Origin: DASUGC01 sp035606665
Lineage (GTDB): Bacteria > Acidobacteriota > Vicinamibacteria > Vicinamibacterales > SCN-69-37
Assembly (NCBI GenBank): GCA_035606665.1
Contig: DATNEY010000040.1
Coordinates: 1-6,778 of the forward strand
Direction of reading: 5' to 3'
Length of the DNA: 6,778 nt
Position numbers and translations under genes: made by a program. The notes under the pieces were generated by a model. It did no database searches, was not told where the DNA came from, and was given only the letters and a program-made list of their open reading frames with translations. Positions within the stretch are counted from its first letter, which is position 1; each line of letters begins with the position of its first letter. Below are positions 6,759 through 6,778 of this stretch, in pieces.

Positions 6759-6778
6759 CAGCCGCGGACGTTAGCCGC

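Overview
The window is GC-rich, with codon third positions strongly G/C. It looks like a chromosomal segment of a Gram-negative soil-type bacterium. An Oar-like TonB-dependent receptor with an N-terminal carboxypeptidase-regulatory-like domain, next to an exported LVIVD-type beta-propeller protein, is most typical of Acidobacteriota (for example the Vicinamibacteria). That placement is inferred from gene types, not from a marker gene; Gemmatimonadota or a related phylum is possible. No RNA genes, insertion sequences or CRISPR arrays were seen.

All four genes lie on the minus strand and read from right to left. First comes a membrane sensor histidine kinase (6758-5037). Its stop overlaps the start of an OmpR/PhoB-type response regulator (5040-4324) in an ATGA arrangement. 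A 163-bp non-coding gap follows (4161-4323). After it come an exported seven-bladed beta-propeller protein (4160-2559) and, 39 bp further on, a large TonB-dependent outer-membrane receptor (2519 to beyond base 1; the C-terminus is outside the window). Nearly all sequence is coding, and the coding frames are intact wherever they can be followed.

The gap carries the most interesting non-coding signal. Just after the regulator's stop codon is a perfect 20-bp GC palindrome. Beyond it is a roughly 40-bp AT-rich island holding direct repeats in an 11-bp register, then promoter-like hexamers. This is the layout expected of an OmpR/PhoB-family operator placed upstream of the promoter for the propeller-receptor pair.

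Working model (inference): the kinase senses an envelope or periplasmic cue through a roughly 270-residue extracytoplasmic domain and phosphorylates the regulator. The regulator then binds the 11-bp repeats and switches on an export/uptake pair: a secreted or periplasmic beta-propeller protein and an outer-membrane TonB-dependent receptor. The ligand cannot be read from the sequence.
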